This document shows, piece by piece, positions 54,738-64,000 of a DNA stretch of 64,000 nucleotides (position 1 is the stretch's first letter; each line of letters begins with the position of its first letter). Source of the DNA: Herpetosiphonaceae bacterium (lineage in GTDB: Bacteria; Chloroflexota; Chloroflexia; Chloroflexales; Herpetosiphonaceae); the NCBI GenBank assembly GCA_026003835.1, contig BPHZ01000001.1:194001-258000 (forward strand), given 5' to 3'. A program made the translations under genes and the position numbers. Under the pieces are notes generated by a model. The model did not search any database. It was not told where the DNA came from and saw nothing but the letters and a program-made list of their open reading frames with translations.

Positions 54738-56088
54738 GGTCAACCATCGCTCGGCTGAGTCGATTGTGCCGTTCAAGAATCGGTCCCAGCTCTACTCGGA
54801 CGAGCTGCCCTTGCTCGACGACGACGCTGCCGTTGATCACCGCCAGGTCGACTCGCTGCGGCGCGCAGAGCACCAGCGCACCCACCGGATCATGAACCGC
54901 AGCGCCAGCAAAATCCAGCCGCTGCAGGTCAAAGGCGATGAAATCGGCGGCCATTCCCGGCGCCAGGCTGCCAATATCGTCGCGTCCCAGCACCCGGGCG
55001 CCGCCGATGGTTGCCAGCTCCAGCGCCTCCTCGACGGTGAGCGCCGTGGGGCCGCCCAGCACACGTTGCAATAACAGCGCCTGGCGCGGCTCCGCCAGCA
55101 TATGCGAGGAGTCGTTGCTGGCGCTGCCGTCAACGCCAAGGCCGACCGGCACTCCTGCTCGCCTGTACATGCCGAGTGGCGCGATACCGGAAGCCAGCCG
55201 CATATTTGAGGTTGGGCAGTGGGCAACGCCGGTGCCCGTCCGTCCCAGCAGCGCTGCCTCCGCCTCATTGACATGGACCGCGTGAGCGTGCCAGACATCT
55301 TCTCCGACCCATCCAAGCTCTGCTGCATACTCGACAGGGCGCCGCCCGAAGCGCTCCAGGCAAAATACTTCTTCGTCCAGCGTCTCGGCCAGATGCGTAT
55401 GGAGCCGGACCCCATAGCTGCGCGCCAGGGCCGCGGCCTCTCGCATCAGCTCCGGTGTCACAGAGAAGGGCGAGCATGGGGCGACGCCGATACGGCACAT
55501 CGAGTAGGGCCGTGGATCGTGGTAGGTCTCAATGACGCGACGCGCATCTGTCAGGATCACATCCTCGCGCTCCGTCACCCGGTCAGGCGGCAGCCCCCCC
55601 TGCGACTCACCCAGGCTCATCCCTCCCCGGGTTGGATGGAAGCGTATGCCCAGCTCTGCCGCCGCGCGGATGGTGTCGTCAAGCTGGACGCCGTTTGGAT
55701 AGAGATAAAGATGATCTGAGGTTGTGGTGCAGCCGGTCAGCATCAACTCTGCCATGCCGACCAGTGCGCTGGTATAGGCGGCTTCGGGTGTTAGCTCTGC
55801 CCAGATCGGGTAGAGCGTCTTGAGCCACTGGAAGAGGCTGGCGTTCTGGGCGCCGGGTAGAGCGCGCGTCAGGGTTTGGTAGAGGTGATGGTGGGTATTG
55901 ATCATGCCGGGCAGAACGAGATGTCCCCGCAGATCGAGGATGCGGTCGGCCTGCTGAGGCAGCTCGGCGGTCCTCCCCACCACCTCGATGACGTTGTCTC
56001 GAATGAACAGCCCACCATCGGCGATGCGCCGGCGTTCTCGATCCATGGTCACGAGCAGCGTTGCGTTGCGTACAAGCAGCGTTGGCAC
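54718..56088 (-). CDS. 8-oxoguanine deaminase
   Basis: A ~456-residue amidohydrolase (cytosine-deaminase-like/TrzN clan) that deaminates 8-oxoguanine to urate. GTG 56088 is preferred to ATG 56112 because AGGAGGATGGC precedes it. Motifs: NTHHHLYQTLTRALPGAQNA (HxH), LFQWLKTLYPIWAELTPEA, CTTTSDHLYLYPNGVQ, LHTHLAETLDEEVF (His), VWHAHAVHVNEAEAALLG (His) and VGLGVDGSASNDSSHML (Asp). The SNDSSHM segment is the deaminase type. It begins 30 nt after the xdh molybdenum subunit stop on the same strand, giving one purine operon. Confidence 0.9.
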   Translation of the reverse strand: MPTLLVRNATLLVTMDRERRRIADGGLFIRDNVIEVVGRTAELPQQADRILDLRGHLVLPGMINTHHHLYQTLTRALPGAQNASLFQWLKTLYPIWAELTPEAAYTSALVGMAELMLTGCTTTSDHLYLYPNGVQLDDTIRAAAELGIRFHPTRGGMSLGESQGGLPPDRVTEREDVILTDARRVIETYHDPRPYSMCRIGVAPCSPFSVTPELMREAAALARSYGVRLHTHLAETLDEEVFCLERFGRRPVEYAAELGWVGEDVWHAHAVHVNEAEAALLGRTGTGVAHCPTSNMRLASGIAPLGMYRRAGVPVGLGVDGSASNDSSHMLAEPRQALLLQRVLGGPTALTVEEALELATIGGARVLGRDDIGSLAPGMAADFIAFDLQRLDFAGAAVHDPVGALVLCAPQRVDLAVINGSVVVEQGQLVRVELGPILERHNRLSRAMVDRAGSRL

Positions 56089-56118
56089 GCCATCCTCCTG
56101 ATGAATATACACCGATTC

Positions 56119-58322
56119 CTAATCCGCTGTAGGCCCGCGCTGAAGCGCAGCCAGCACCCGCTCGGGTGTCATCGGCTGCTGTGTTACCCAGACGCCGGTC
56201 GCATTGTGGATGGCGCTGGCGATGGCTGGGGCGACGCGGCACCAGCGGTAACTCGGCCATGCCTCGCGCCCCATGCGGCCCCATTTGGATCAGGCAGGCT
56301 CCAGGATGACCGGCACGATCGTCTCGGGCATATCGAGGACCGTCGGCAGCAGGTAGGTGGTAAAGTTTGGCGTCAGGATGCGACCCTCGCGCACCTGAAA
56401 ATGTTCGGTAAGCGCGTAGCCCAGACCTTGGGCGATGCCGCCGATGATCTGCCCCCTCCACCTGCTGGCGGTTTTGATCGCCTTGCCGACGTCGTGGACG
56501 CTGATGATACTCACTACACGTACCTGTCCCGTCAGTGTGTTGACCTCCACCTCAACCGCTTGCGCGGCGTAGCCGTAGGCGTAGTTCGGGCGGCAGGCCG
56601 TCGTTTCCGGGTCGAACGCCGTTGTCGCCGGCGGACGGTATTGGACGGTGCCGCGAGCTGGCCGATCTTCGTCCTCCCACGATTGGAGTGCTGCGCGGGC
56701 GGCGTCGTGGACCGCCCGGCCCACGACCAGGGTCATACGTGAGGCTGAGGCGCTGCCGGCGTTGGGCGCCTCGTGGCTATCGTCGCAGATCATCTCGACC
56801 ATATCCGGCGTGATGCCCAGCGCTTCCGCGGCGATCTGGCGGAGGATCGTTTGCACGCCCTGCCCGACATCGGCCGCGCCGGTCCGCACGATCGCATGCT
56901 CGATGTGCGCCCCGCCGAAGAGTTCCACTGTCGCCGTCGCCTGCTCGGGGTAGCCAAACGAGTAGCCGAGGTTTTTGATGGCACAGGCAATGCCGATGCC
57001 GCGCCGAAGGTGCGCTTCGGATGGGAGGCGTTGGTCTTCTGCTCCTGTTTGCAACGATCCAAATCGTTTCTGCGCTTCCTCAACACAGCGATCCAGGCAG
57101 GCCAACGCGCTCACGCCCTGCGGCAGCGGCGCCTGGGTTGATTCGATGCTCCCCTCGCGGTAGATATTGCGTCGGCGCAGCTCGATAGGGTCCATCCCCA
57201 GCTTATGCGCCAGTCGCCTCGATCATAATCTCGCTGGCGAAGTGCGCCTGCGGCGCTCCAAAGCCGCGAAATGCTCCACAGGGGACGTTGTTGGTATAGA
57301 CAGCATAGCCGTCGGCGCTGATGTTGGGCACCTCGTAGCAGCCGTTGGCGAAGAGCGTCACGACCTTGACGACCTCCTCGCTGGTGGAGGCATAGGCGCC
57401 GCCATCGGCGATGATCTCGGCCTCGACGGCGATGATCGTTCCGTCGCGCCTGGCGCCCCAACGACAGCGGATGCTAACTGGGTGGCGCTTGTGATGGCCG
57501 ATGATCGACTCCTCGCGGCTCCAGATGAGCGCTGTCGGCCTGCCGAGCTTCCAGGTTGCCAGCGCCACCAACGGTTGGACGCTGAGATCTTCGCGTCCTC
57601 CGAATGCGCCGCCGATAGCGGCGTAGCGCACGATGACCTCATCCTCCGGTATCTGCAGGATCTTGGCGAGCTGCCGGCGATCTTCATGCAGCCACTGACC
57701 TGCGGTTTCTACGACCAGGCAGCGCCGCCCGTCGATCTCCTCGAAGGAGGCGATGCCCGCCTCAGGCTGGAGGAAGGCATGCTCCTGCCAGGAGGTGCTG
57801 AACTCGCCTTCGACGACGACGTCGGCCTGGGCCATGGCTGCCGCCGCGTTGCCCTTACGGATGGGCACGTGAAAGAGCAGGTTCGTACCCAGATCCTGGT
57901 GAACAAGGGGCGCGCCCGGCTGCAATGCCGCCCGCGGATCGGTGACCGCGGGCAGGTCCTCGTACTCGACGACGACCAGCTTCGCTGCCTCTCGCGCTGC
58001 CTCTTTGGTTTCCGCCACCACCAGCGCCACACGATCACCCTCGAAGCGAACGACATCTTTACACAACACCGGCTGGTCGTCGTGAATAAGACCATAGGCG
58101 TTGTACGGCACATCGTCAGCCGTCAGAATATCGACGACGCCAGGGTAGCTGCGCGCGGCGCTCGTATCGATACGGACGATGCGTGCGTGCGGGCGATGGG
58201 CAAAGACAACGTGCAAATGCAACATGCCGGGGCGCACCAGGTCCGCCGGATAGCGCGCGCCCCCCGGTTACTTTTTCCAGCGCATCAGATCGCCGAAGAG
58301 ATGCTCCGATCAATGTTGTCAT
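56119..58322 (-). CDS. Xanthine dehydrogenase-type molybdenum subunit, frameshifted
   Basis: A ~735-residue molybdopterin-binding subunit of the xanthine dehydrogenase/CO dehydrogenase (CoxL/XdhA-like) family. The ATG 58322 overlaps the FAD/FeS stop as ATGA. Blocks include VVFAHRPHARIVRIDTSAAR, QEHAFLQPEAGIASFEEIDG, YAAIGGAFGGREDLSVQPLV, VPCGAFRGFGAPQAHFASEI, GIACAIKNLGYSFGYPEQAT, TGAADVGQGVQTILRQIAAE and, across the last breaks, GPHGARGMAELPLVP. Frameshifts near 58293 (run of six G), 57207 and three between 56300 and 56235 are mostly one extra base. Upstream of 8-oxoguanine deaminase in the same operon. Confidence 0.85.
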
Positions 58323-59725
58323 CGCGCACCTCCTGCGTCCAGCACTGCTTCGATGATGCTGTGGTAGCCGGTTGCAGCGGCAGATATTGCCGCTGATCGC
58401 TACTCGGACCTGCTCAGGGTCGGGGTTGGGATGCTCTTCGAGCAGTTTTGCCGCAGCCATAATCATGCCGGGGGTACAGTAGCCGCACTGTACCGCGCCA
58501 TGGTCGATGAACGACTGCTGGACTGGATGCAGTGCATCGGGGGCGTCTCGTGTGCCTGCCAGCCCTTCGATTGTCGTAAGAGTTGCATTATGGGCCTGTG
58601 GCGCAGGCACCAGACAAGACATCACTGCCTGCCCATTGAGCCAGACGGTACATGCGCCGCACTCGCCCTCGGCGCAGCCCTCCTTCGTGCCAGTGAGCCA
58701 GACATCTTCGCGGAGCATGTCGAGGAGCGTTTTGTTGTGCCCGCCGGCGATTTCATAGCGCTGTCCATTGATCGTGGTGCGGATGATGCCGTCGAAGGGA
58801 TCTGCGCCTGGAGCTGACGCCGGCTCGCCTGCCTCCAACAGCACATGCTGCGCCGGCCATCCCTCCGCCTCCCTCCCTGTGGCGATACGCTGCAGCCCCT
58901 GGGTGACGAGGCCGGCCAGCGTCGCCAGCCGGTAGGATGCCGAGCCGCGGATGTCGTCGATGGGGCTGACGGCCTCACAGGCGAGCCGTCCGGCTTCGGC
59001 GCAGGTGGCCTCGTCAAGTTGCTTGCCCCGCAGGTATGCCTCTGCTGCGGGAGCGCGCACAATCGTCGGCGCCAGGCAGCCGAGGGCAATACGTGCGTCG
59101 TCGATCCGCCCGCTGTCAAGGGTGAGTACGATCGCTACGTTGATCACAGAAATCGCCTGCGCACGCCGTAGCCCAAGCTTGAGGAAGATGCCGCGCTGAT
59201 TGTCGCGCATAGCAGGGAAGCGGATTTCACGCACAAGTTCGTCTGGTCTGATGGCTGTGCGCCGCACGCCGAGGTAGAAACTCGCTGAGCGGTATGCTGC
59301 GCTCGCCTGAGAGGCTCGCCAGCGATAGCTCGGCGCCAATCGCTATCAACGGTGTGATTGTGTCGTTGGCCGGCGAGGCGGTGACGAGATTCCCGGCGAT
59401 GGTGCCACGTGTGCGAAATCTGCGGCGCCCCGACCTCGATACAAGCCTGGGCCAACGGCAACGCCCGCTTGATGCAGCCCTCGGAGGCCAGGACATCGTT
59501 ATGGGTCGCCAGCCCGCCAAGGCGGATATATGGACCATCAGCGCGCACATACTTCAGCTCGCGCAGCATGCTGATATCGATCAGCGCCTCGGTTGGCCGT
59601 ACGCCGCGCCGCAGCTCGACGACGACGTCGGTCCCTCCGGCGACGATGCGCGCTCTGCTGCTGTACTCGGCGAGCATACGCAGCGCTTCATCGAGGCTGG
59701 TCGGTTGTAGATATATCTGCCACAT
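58319..59725 (-). CDS. Fused FAD and 2Fe-2S subunit of xanthine dehydrogenase, frameshifted
   Basis: A ~465-residue protein combining the FAD-binding domain (CoxM-like) and the [2Fe-2S] domain (CoxS-like). ATG 59725 follows GGGGAGGAG. FAD part: [20 protein letters not shown], and across a frame break [20 protein letters not shown]. 2Fe-2S part: [18 protein letters not shown] and [24 protein letters not shown]. Frameshifts near 59414 (TTT), 59287 and 58385 are each one extra base; after the last, [20 protein letters not shown] restores the end. In many bacteria these two domains are separate genes; here they seem to be one. Confidence 0.85.
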
Positions 59726-59823
59726 GCGGCTCCTCCCCTGGCTGATTGGACCTCCATCGGTCCTATAACACTTAAACACTCTATCTGAAAGGTTTGAAAG
59801 CTGAATCAATGCAAGAGATTGTA

Positions 59824-61287
59824 TTATAACCTGCGTAGGGCGGCGTGTGCGGCGAAATATCCCGCACATGCCGTGAACGCCTCCACCCGGCGGTGTAGAT
59901 GATGAGCAGAGGTAAGATGCGCGGGTTGGGCGTTGTGTATGGGACAGGTCGGGCTACAGGGCGCGTGAAAAGCTGCCACAGGTCCAAGACCTCCGCCGTT
60001 GATATCGCCGCCAATGTAGTTTGGGTTGTAGTGCTCGAATCCTGCTGCCGACAGCGTGCTGCGCGCCAGGATGCGCTCCGCGGAAACCGGGGGCGAAGCG
60101 TTCGATTTGCGCCTCGATGTGTTCCGTCATATCGACGCTTGAGCCGCCTGGCACAATGGCAGTAGGCCCAGGCCGTGTGTTTCCCGGTAGGGGCGGCGCG
60201 TCTCATCGAAGAGGCTCTGCTGCGCAAGCAGCACGAATGGATGCCGGGGGTGCTCTCCCTGCCACACGGCTCGCTCGCTCGGCTGCTGCAATCTCCCTCG
60301 AAGGTGCCTCCGACATGGACCGTACCGGCGCGGGCGCACTTCCGCGGCCCGCCAGGGGATTGGCCCATCCAGCGCCCAGTCAACCTTGAAAACCCCTGGC
60401 CCATAGCGGTAGTAGTAGGCCATCCTACGGGCATAATCTTCCGGCAGGCTTTTGCCGGCCATACGTAGGAGCTGGCGTGGCGTAATATCGCAGAGAATGG
60501 CGCTTGCCGCGGGGAGTTGCTCGATCGACTGGACGAAAAAGCCGGTGATTATTTCGCCTGATAGCGAGCGCAGGTATTCGACCATCGCATCTGCGAGCTT
60601 CTGTGTGCCGCCGCGCGCCAGCGGCCATCCAACTGCGTGCGCCGCCGCGCCCAACAGAAGCCCAAACGCTGCGGAGGGCGGTCGTTCGAGCGGCAGCATG
60701 GAGTGGGCGGCGATACCCGCAAACAGCGCCCGTGCACGTTCGCCTTTGAACAGACTCTTTACAAGGCCGGCAGCTGAGCGGATCGCATAGAGCCCGAAGC
60801 GCGCCAGCGCGATAGGGTGGCGTGGCAGGCGTAGCGGCCCAAGGATGGCAGGGACGAGCTTGCTCCAGTCGGCGGCGATTGGTTTCATTAACCGGCGATA
60901 GGCTTCCGCATCGCACCCAAGGCCCTTCGCTGTCTCATTCACTGATCGCAGGAGCAGCGCGGCGCTTCCATCGTCAAGCGGGTGGGCCAGGGCAATGGGC
61001 GGCTCGATCCAGCTGAGTCCATAGCTCGAAAGTGGTAGCGTGTTGAGATAAGGAGAGCTGGCGGTCAGTGGCAGGATGGCTGCGCATACATCGTGGATGA
61101 ATCCCGGCAGCGTAAGCTCTGCCGAGCGCATGCCGCCGCCGATGGTTTCCGCCCCTTCGATAACCAACACCGTGCGGCCTGTACGAGCTATAACAGTCGC
61201 CGCCGCGAGCCCATTCGGTCCCGACCCGACGATGACGGCATCGTAGTGGCGGTTGCGGAGAGGTAATGAGCTCTGCTGGTGTGGCAT
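59824..61287 (-). CDS. Phytoene-desaturase-like FAD oxidoreductase, several frameshifts
   Basis: A ~480-residue NAD(P)/FAD-dependent oxidoreductase of the carotenoid-desaturase-like family. ATG 61287; dinucleotide motif YDAVIVGSGPNGLAAATVIA and VLVIEGAETIGGGMRS; VGWPLARGGTQKLADAMVEY in the middle. From about 60400 onward the frame changes several times: VPGGSSVDMTEHIEAQIERF and DLWQLFTRPVARPVPY appear in different frames, and the expected STPPGGGVHGMCGY plus AAHAALRRL end can be reconstructed to a TAA at 59824-59826. Substrate unknown; it may act on a carotenoid, or an amine or lipid. The neighbouring genes are not carotenoid genes. Confidence 0.75.
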
Positions 61288-61337
61288 CCTAATGACTCGC
61301 CCCTGTCCAGGCTTATGCCCAGCAGGATGTGTGTACT

Positions 61338-62489
61338 TCAAACCCCCGTTCCGGTGTTGAAAAGCACCACTGTCTCATTGGGTTTGATCCATCCCTCGTG
61401 CAACAGGCGTACCTGCGCTGCCAGACAGGCAGCTCCCTCCGGCGCTGGGAAAACGCCTGTGGTCTCGCCCATCACGCAGGCATACTCGAGCATCTCCTCG
61501 TCGCTAACGGCAATGGCAGTGCCACCGCTGGCGCGTAGCGCCCGCAGGATGAGGAAGTCTCCGATCGCCGCTGGTACGCGCAGCCCTGCGGCGGCCGTCT
61601 GCGCGTCCTCCCATGGCTGCGCGTGCTCCGCTCCCGTATGGAAAGCTCGCACGATAGGAGCACAGCCCTCGGCCTGGACGCTTACCATGCGTGGCCGCTG
61701 CGGGCCGATCAACCCCATCTGCTCCATCTCACCGAAGGCCCTTCCACATTCCAATCAGTCCTGTGCCGCCTCCAGTCGGGTAGATAATGACATCCGGCAG
61801 CCGCCAGTCGAGCTGCTCCACCAGCTCATAGCCCATGGTCTTCTTACCCTCGACCCGATACGGCTCGCGTAGCGTGCTCATGTCGAACCAGCCCTCGACG
61901 GCGCCCTCACGCACCTTAGCAGCACAATCAGTAATCAATCCATCGACGAGTGTTACCTTTGCGCCTAGAACCCGGCACTCGGCAACAAATGGCTGTGGAA
62001 CATCGATCGGCATGAAGATGTGTGCCGGTAGCGCCGCAACTGCTGCATAGGCAGCCATGGCTCCGGCGGCATTGCCTGCGCTGGGGATGGCTACCGCCGT
62101 CGCCCCCAGCTCACAAGCTCTGCTGACAGCTATACAGAGCCCGCGCGCTTTGAAGCTCCCGGTCGGATTGAGAGACTCATCTTTGAGATAGGTGTTTTGG
62201 CAGCCGATGCGTCGTCCGAGCCGTAAGGCGTGGTGCAGCGGGGTCCAGCCCTCGCCCAGGCTGAGCATAGCCCGACTCATCCTGGACCGGCAGCACCTCT
62301 TCGTAGCGCCATAAACTGGCCTGCCGGCGCCCCAGCGACCTCTTCGTCAACGTCCGCGCTGCTCGCTCCAGGTCGTAGCGCGCCAGCAGCGGCCTTACCG
62401 CAGGCCAGGCAGAGATTTATCAGTTGGTTCGTCGGATAGGTCGTAGCGCAGGCGCTGCACTCCAGGTGTGTTAGTGTCGATCGCGTCAT
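61338..62489 (-). CDS. Threonine synthase-like PLP enzyme, three frameshifts
   Basis: A ~380-residue fold-type II PLP enzyme. An N-terminal zinc finger (LECSACATTYPTNQLINLCL-ACGK) is typical for one class of threonine synthases; then LSLGEGWTPLHHALRLG, the PLP-Lys in NPTGSFKARGLCIAVSRA, the Gly-rich phosphate loop IYPTGGGTGLIGMWKAF and a C-terminal NETVVLFNTGTG. Each of the three frame breaks (near 62386, 62273 and 61740) is one extra G in a short run. It makes threonine from O-phosphohomoserine if true to family; no other threonine gene is nearby, so a related ammonia-lyase-type role is possible. Confidence 0.83.
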
Positions 62490-62569
62490 CTCTTGCTTAG
62501 CTTCGAGTTCGCTTCTCGAATTTCAAATGAGCGGATAGCTATCCATTCATGGCGCCGGAAAACTAGAAC

Positions 62570-63757
62570 CTAAATGATCAAGCTCTCGATATCGCGTGGA
62601 TAGTACGTCAGCAGCTCAACTCCATCTGCAGTGACGACCACGGTATCGGAGTGTCGAAATCCGCCAAGCTCCGGCGAATAGAGCCCCGGCTCGACTGTAA
62701 AGACCATGCCGGGCTGTAGCTCGGTGTGATCTCCAATATCCAGGAATGGCCCTTCATGGTAGCGCAGTCCGATAGCATGGCCTGTGTGGTGCTTCCAATA
62801 GCGCATCAGATCATGCTCTTCATAATAGCTGCGCACTGCACGGTCGACATCCGAGCAGCGTGCGCCGGGCCGCAGCGCGCCGAAAGCAACCTCCTGTGCC
62901 CGCTTCATGTGCTCGAACAGGCGTCGCTGCTCTTCCGTTGGCCGGCCGATGATCATCGTTCGCTCAAGCTCGGAGTTATAGCCCCACACTGGTGCGCCCG
63001 CTCTGGTTACCAGCACATCGCCCTCGCGAAACGGTATATTGTTCGCCAATGCATGTGGGATGGCGGCATTGCGCCCAATCTGCCCCCGGTAGCCGGCGTT
63101 CGCTCCGCTCCAAAGCATACTTTGAGCACTGTAAAGTGGTCCGAGAGTCGCAAGCATGGCCAGCGTTGCTTCCTGGCTCGCCTGTAGGCTTACCTCTGTT
63201 TCTGTGGCGCCGACCCTGGTATAGCGTTGGAGTAGCCGATGGGCCAGGTGAGCCCACTTGGCGCTCTCGCGGATCAGCGCGATCTCCGCATCGCTTTTGA
63301 TCGCCATCATATCTTCGATGAAAGCAGCGATATGTATGATATGTGCTCCACTAAGCTGGCTAAGCGAGGGCCCACGATAGCCAAAGATCCAAGGATAGCC
63401 GTCATGATTGGCGCCAATCCTATCTGCAATCCCTAGCTCCGCCAGTGTCTGCTTCAACACATGCATCGGATGCGGATCATAAGGGTACTCAAGGTAATAG
63501 TCGACTCGCTCGATCTTTGTCTTAGTCTGCGCATGCTCAAGCTCAAGGCGCGGGACGAACATCGTCTTTTCGCCACGGGCGTTCATGACAAAGGCGATCG
63601 GTCGCTCGGTAGGAATAAAAGCAAAACCAGTGAAGTAGAGGATGTAATAGGGATCGAACAGGATCACTCCGCTCAGCCGCTCCGCCTGGATATAATCCAG
63701 CAGCCGGGCGGCACGAGTTTCAAACTCCCCCTGCGTAATATCAATCGAGGGAAGCAC
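62570..63757 (-). CDS. M24 (Xaa-Pro peptidase/creatinase-fold) hydrolase
   Basis: A 395-residue pita-bread-fold protein: N-terminal creatinase-type domain (LDYIQAERLSGVILFDPYYI, FTGFAFIPTERP) and C-terminal M24 domain with HHTGHAIGLRYHEGP, GMVFTVEPGLYSPELGGFRH. Two usual metal ligands look changed: the D-x-G-x10-D segment reads RAGAPVWGYNSELERT, and the final Glu of R-x-E-D reads FRHSD. This resembles the creatinase/DoeA-type members that are not classical metallo-peptidases. Probably a C-N hydrolase on a small molecule rather than a prolidase; this is inference. Stands on the same strand as the threonine-synthase-like gene with an 80-nt gap. Confidence 0.85.
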   Translation of the reverse strand: MLPSIDITQGEFETRAARLLDYIQAERLSGVILFDPYYILYFTGFAFIPTERPIAFVMNARGEKTMFVPRLELEHAQTKTKIERVDYYLEYPYDPHPMHVLKQTLAELGIADRIGANHDGYPWIFGYRGPSLSQLSGAHIIHIAAFIEDMMAIKSDAEIALIRESAKWAHLAHRLLQRYTRVGATETEVSLQASQEATLAMLATLGPLYSAQSMLWSGANAGYRGQIGRNAAIPHALANNIPFREGDVLVTRAGAPVWGYNSELERTMIIGRPTEEQRRLFEHMKRAQEVAFGALRPGARCSDVDRAVRSYYEEHDLMRYWKHHTGHAIGLRYHEGPFLDIGDHTELQPGMVFTVEPGLYSPELGGFRHSDTVVVTADGVELLTYYPRDIESLII

Positions 63758-63897
63758 AGCTGCCTCCTGGTCAGTGGTTCAAGGTGGGCGGGGCGAAGGT
63801 CGTTGTCCTCTATATGCAGTATAGCATACAGAGGACAGGTGGCGAATTCCACTTTTCTTCGTTTTCTCATGGGAGGGAGCGCATCATAACAGGATAT

Positions 63898-63926
63898 TTG
63901 ACAACTTCGACGATCTGTCATATAAT
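63898..63926 (+). promoter_or_regulatory. Perfect sigma-70 consensus promoter at window end
   Basis: TTGACA (63898-63903), exact 17-nt spacer, TATAAT (63921-63926). It fires rightward; transcription would start near 63933 and the gene must begin beyond 64000, as no start with a ribosome site is visible in the remaining bases. Confidence 0.9.
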
Positions 63927-64000
63927 CTCGACCGTCGTTGCGAACGACCCACATACAATCAAGAGGTTAAGCAACTTGACAGGTTGAATAGCCTGTGGTA

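Noticed and set aside
57167..58396. 409-codon plus-strand open frame
   Set aside because: Antisense shadow of the xanthine dehydrogenase molybdenum subunit, whose motifs are unmistakable.

Overview
The window is a GC-rich (by eye about 60 percent) bacterial chromosome segment with one small transposon and otherwise dense metabolic and signalling genes. The best taxonomic guess is a Chloroflexota bacterium of the Chloroflexia type. The reasons are indirect: two secreted proteins ending in an F-L-P/T-L-I type C-terminal signature that I associate with exported proteins of that phylum, many REC/GAF/HisKA signalling proteins, a DUF11/beta-helix surface protein, and TnpB of an IS200/IS605-like element. 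No rRNA, tRNA, CRISPR array or plasmid/phage hallmark was found.

Layout. 1-7.7 kb: chemosensory cluster on the minus strand (cheY, cheA with two CheW domains, a soluble MCP, a giant HEAT-repeat protein). 7.9-12.1 kb: acyl-CoA dehydrogenase (frameshifted), a PAS/GAF histidine kinase and a thioredoxin-fold lipoprotein. 12.4-18.7 kb: a secreted beta-helix/DUF11 protein, a GT87-like membrane glycosyltransferase, a methyltransferase. 18.8-21.4 kb: GH13 glucosidase overlapping a DapA-family aldolase. 21.4-26.1 kb: a disordered small protein divergent from sucA-sucB (2-oxoglutarate dehydrogenase). 26.2-32 kb: SRPBCC protein, AmrS radical SAM enzyme, esterase, unknown membrane protein, aroQ and small proteins. 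32.1-36.4 kb: NarL-type histidine kinase, IS200/IS605-type element with tnpB, hybrid histidine kinase. 36.7-42 kb: AhpD-like pair, Hsp20 group, an unusual REC-HD-GYP-LuxR regulator and a NarL regulator. 42.6-46.8 kb: two methyltransferases (one resembling KamB/NpmA 16S rRNA A1408 methyltransferases), a zinc-ribbon protein with a long leader, a Glu/Leu dehydrogenase. 46.9-59.7 kb: purine catabolism. 59.8-63.8 kb: an FAD oxidoreductase, a threonine-synthase homologue and an M24-fold protein. A perfect-consensus promoter points out of the window at the right end.

The purine region reads as a nearly complete route: 8-oxoguanine deaminase and a two-gene xanthine dehydrogenase give urate; membrane urate hydroxylase PuuD, hydroxyisourate hydrolase and OHCU decarboxylase give S-allantoin; allantoinase and an allantoate-amidohydrolase-type enzyme continue to ureidoglycine. 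The two halves diverge from a 150-bp region containing a perfect inverted repeat (ATGTCA-N5-TGACAT), and a DUF3830 protein of unknown role is the first gene rightwards.

A caution for all users: at least eleven genes are broken by one or more single-base frameshifts, nearly all equivalent to one extra base and often inside G runs. Homology continues cleanly across the breaks. I interpret most of them as residual sequencing/assembly errors rather than pseudogenes, so the frameshifted genes are listed once, over the full reconstructed span.
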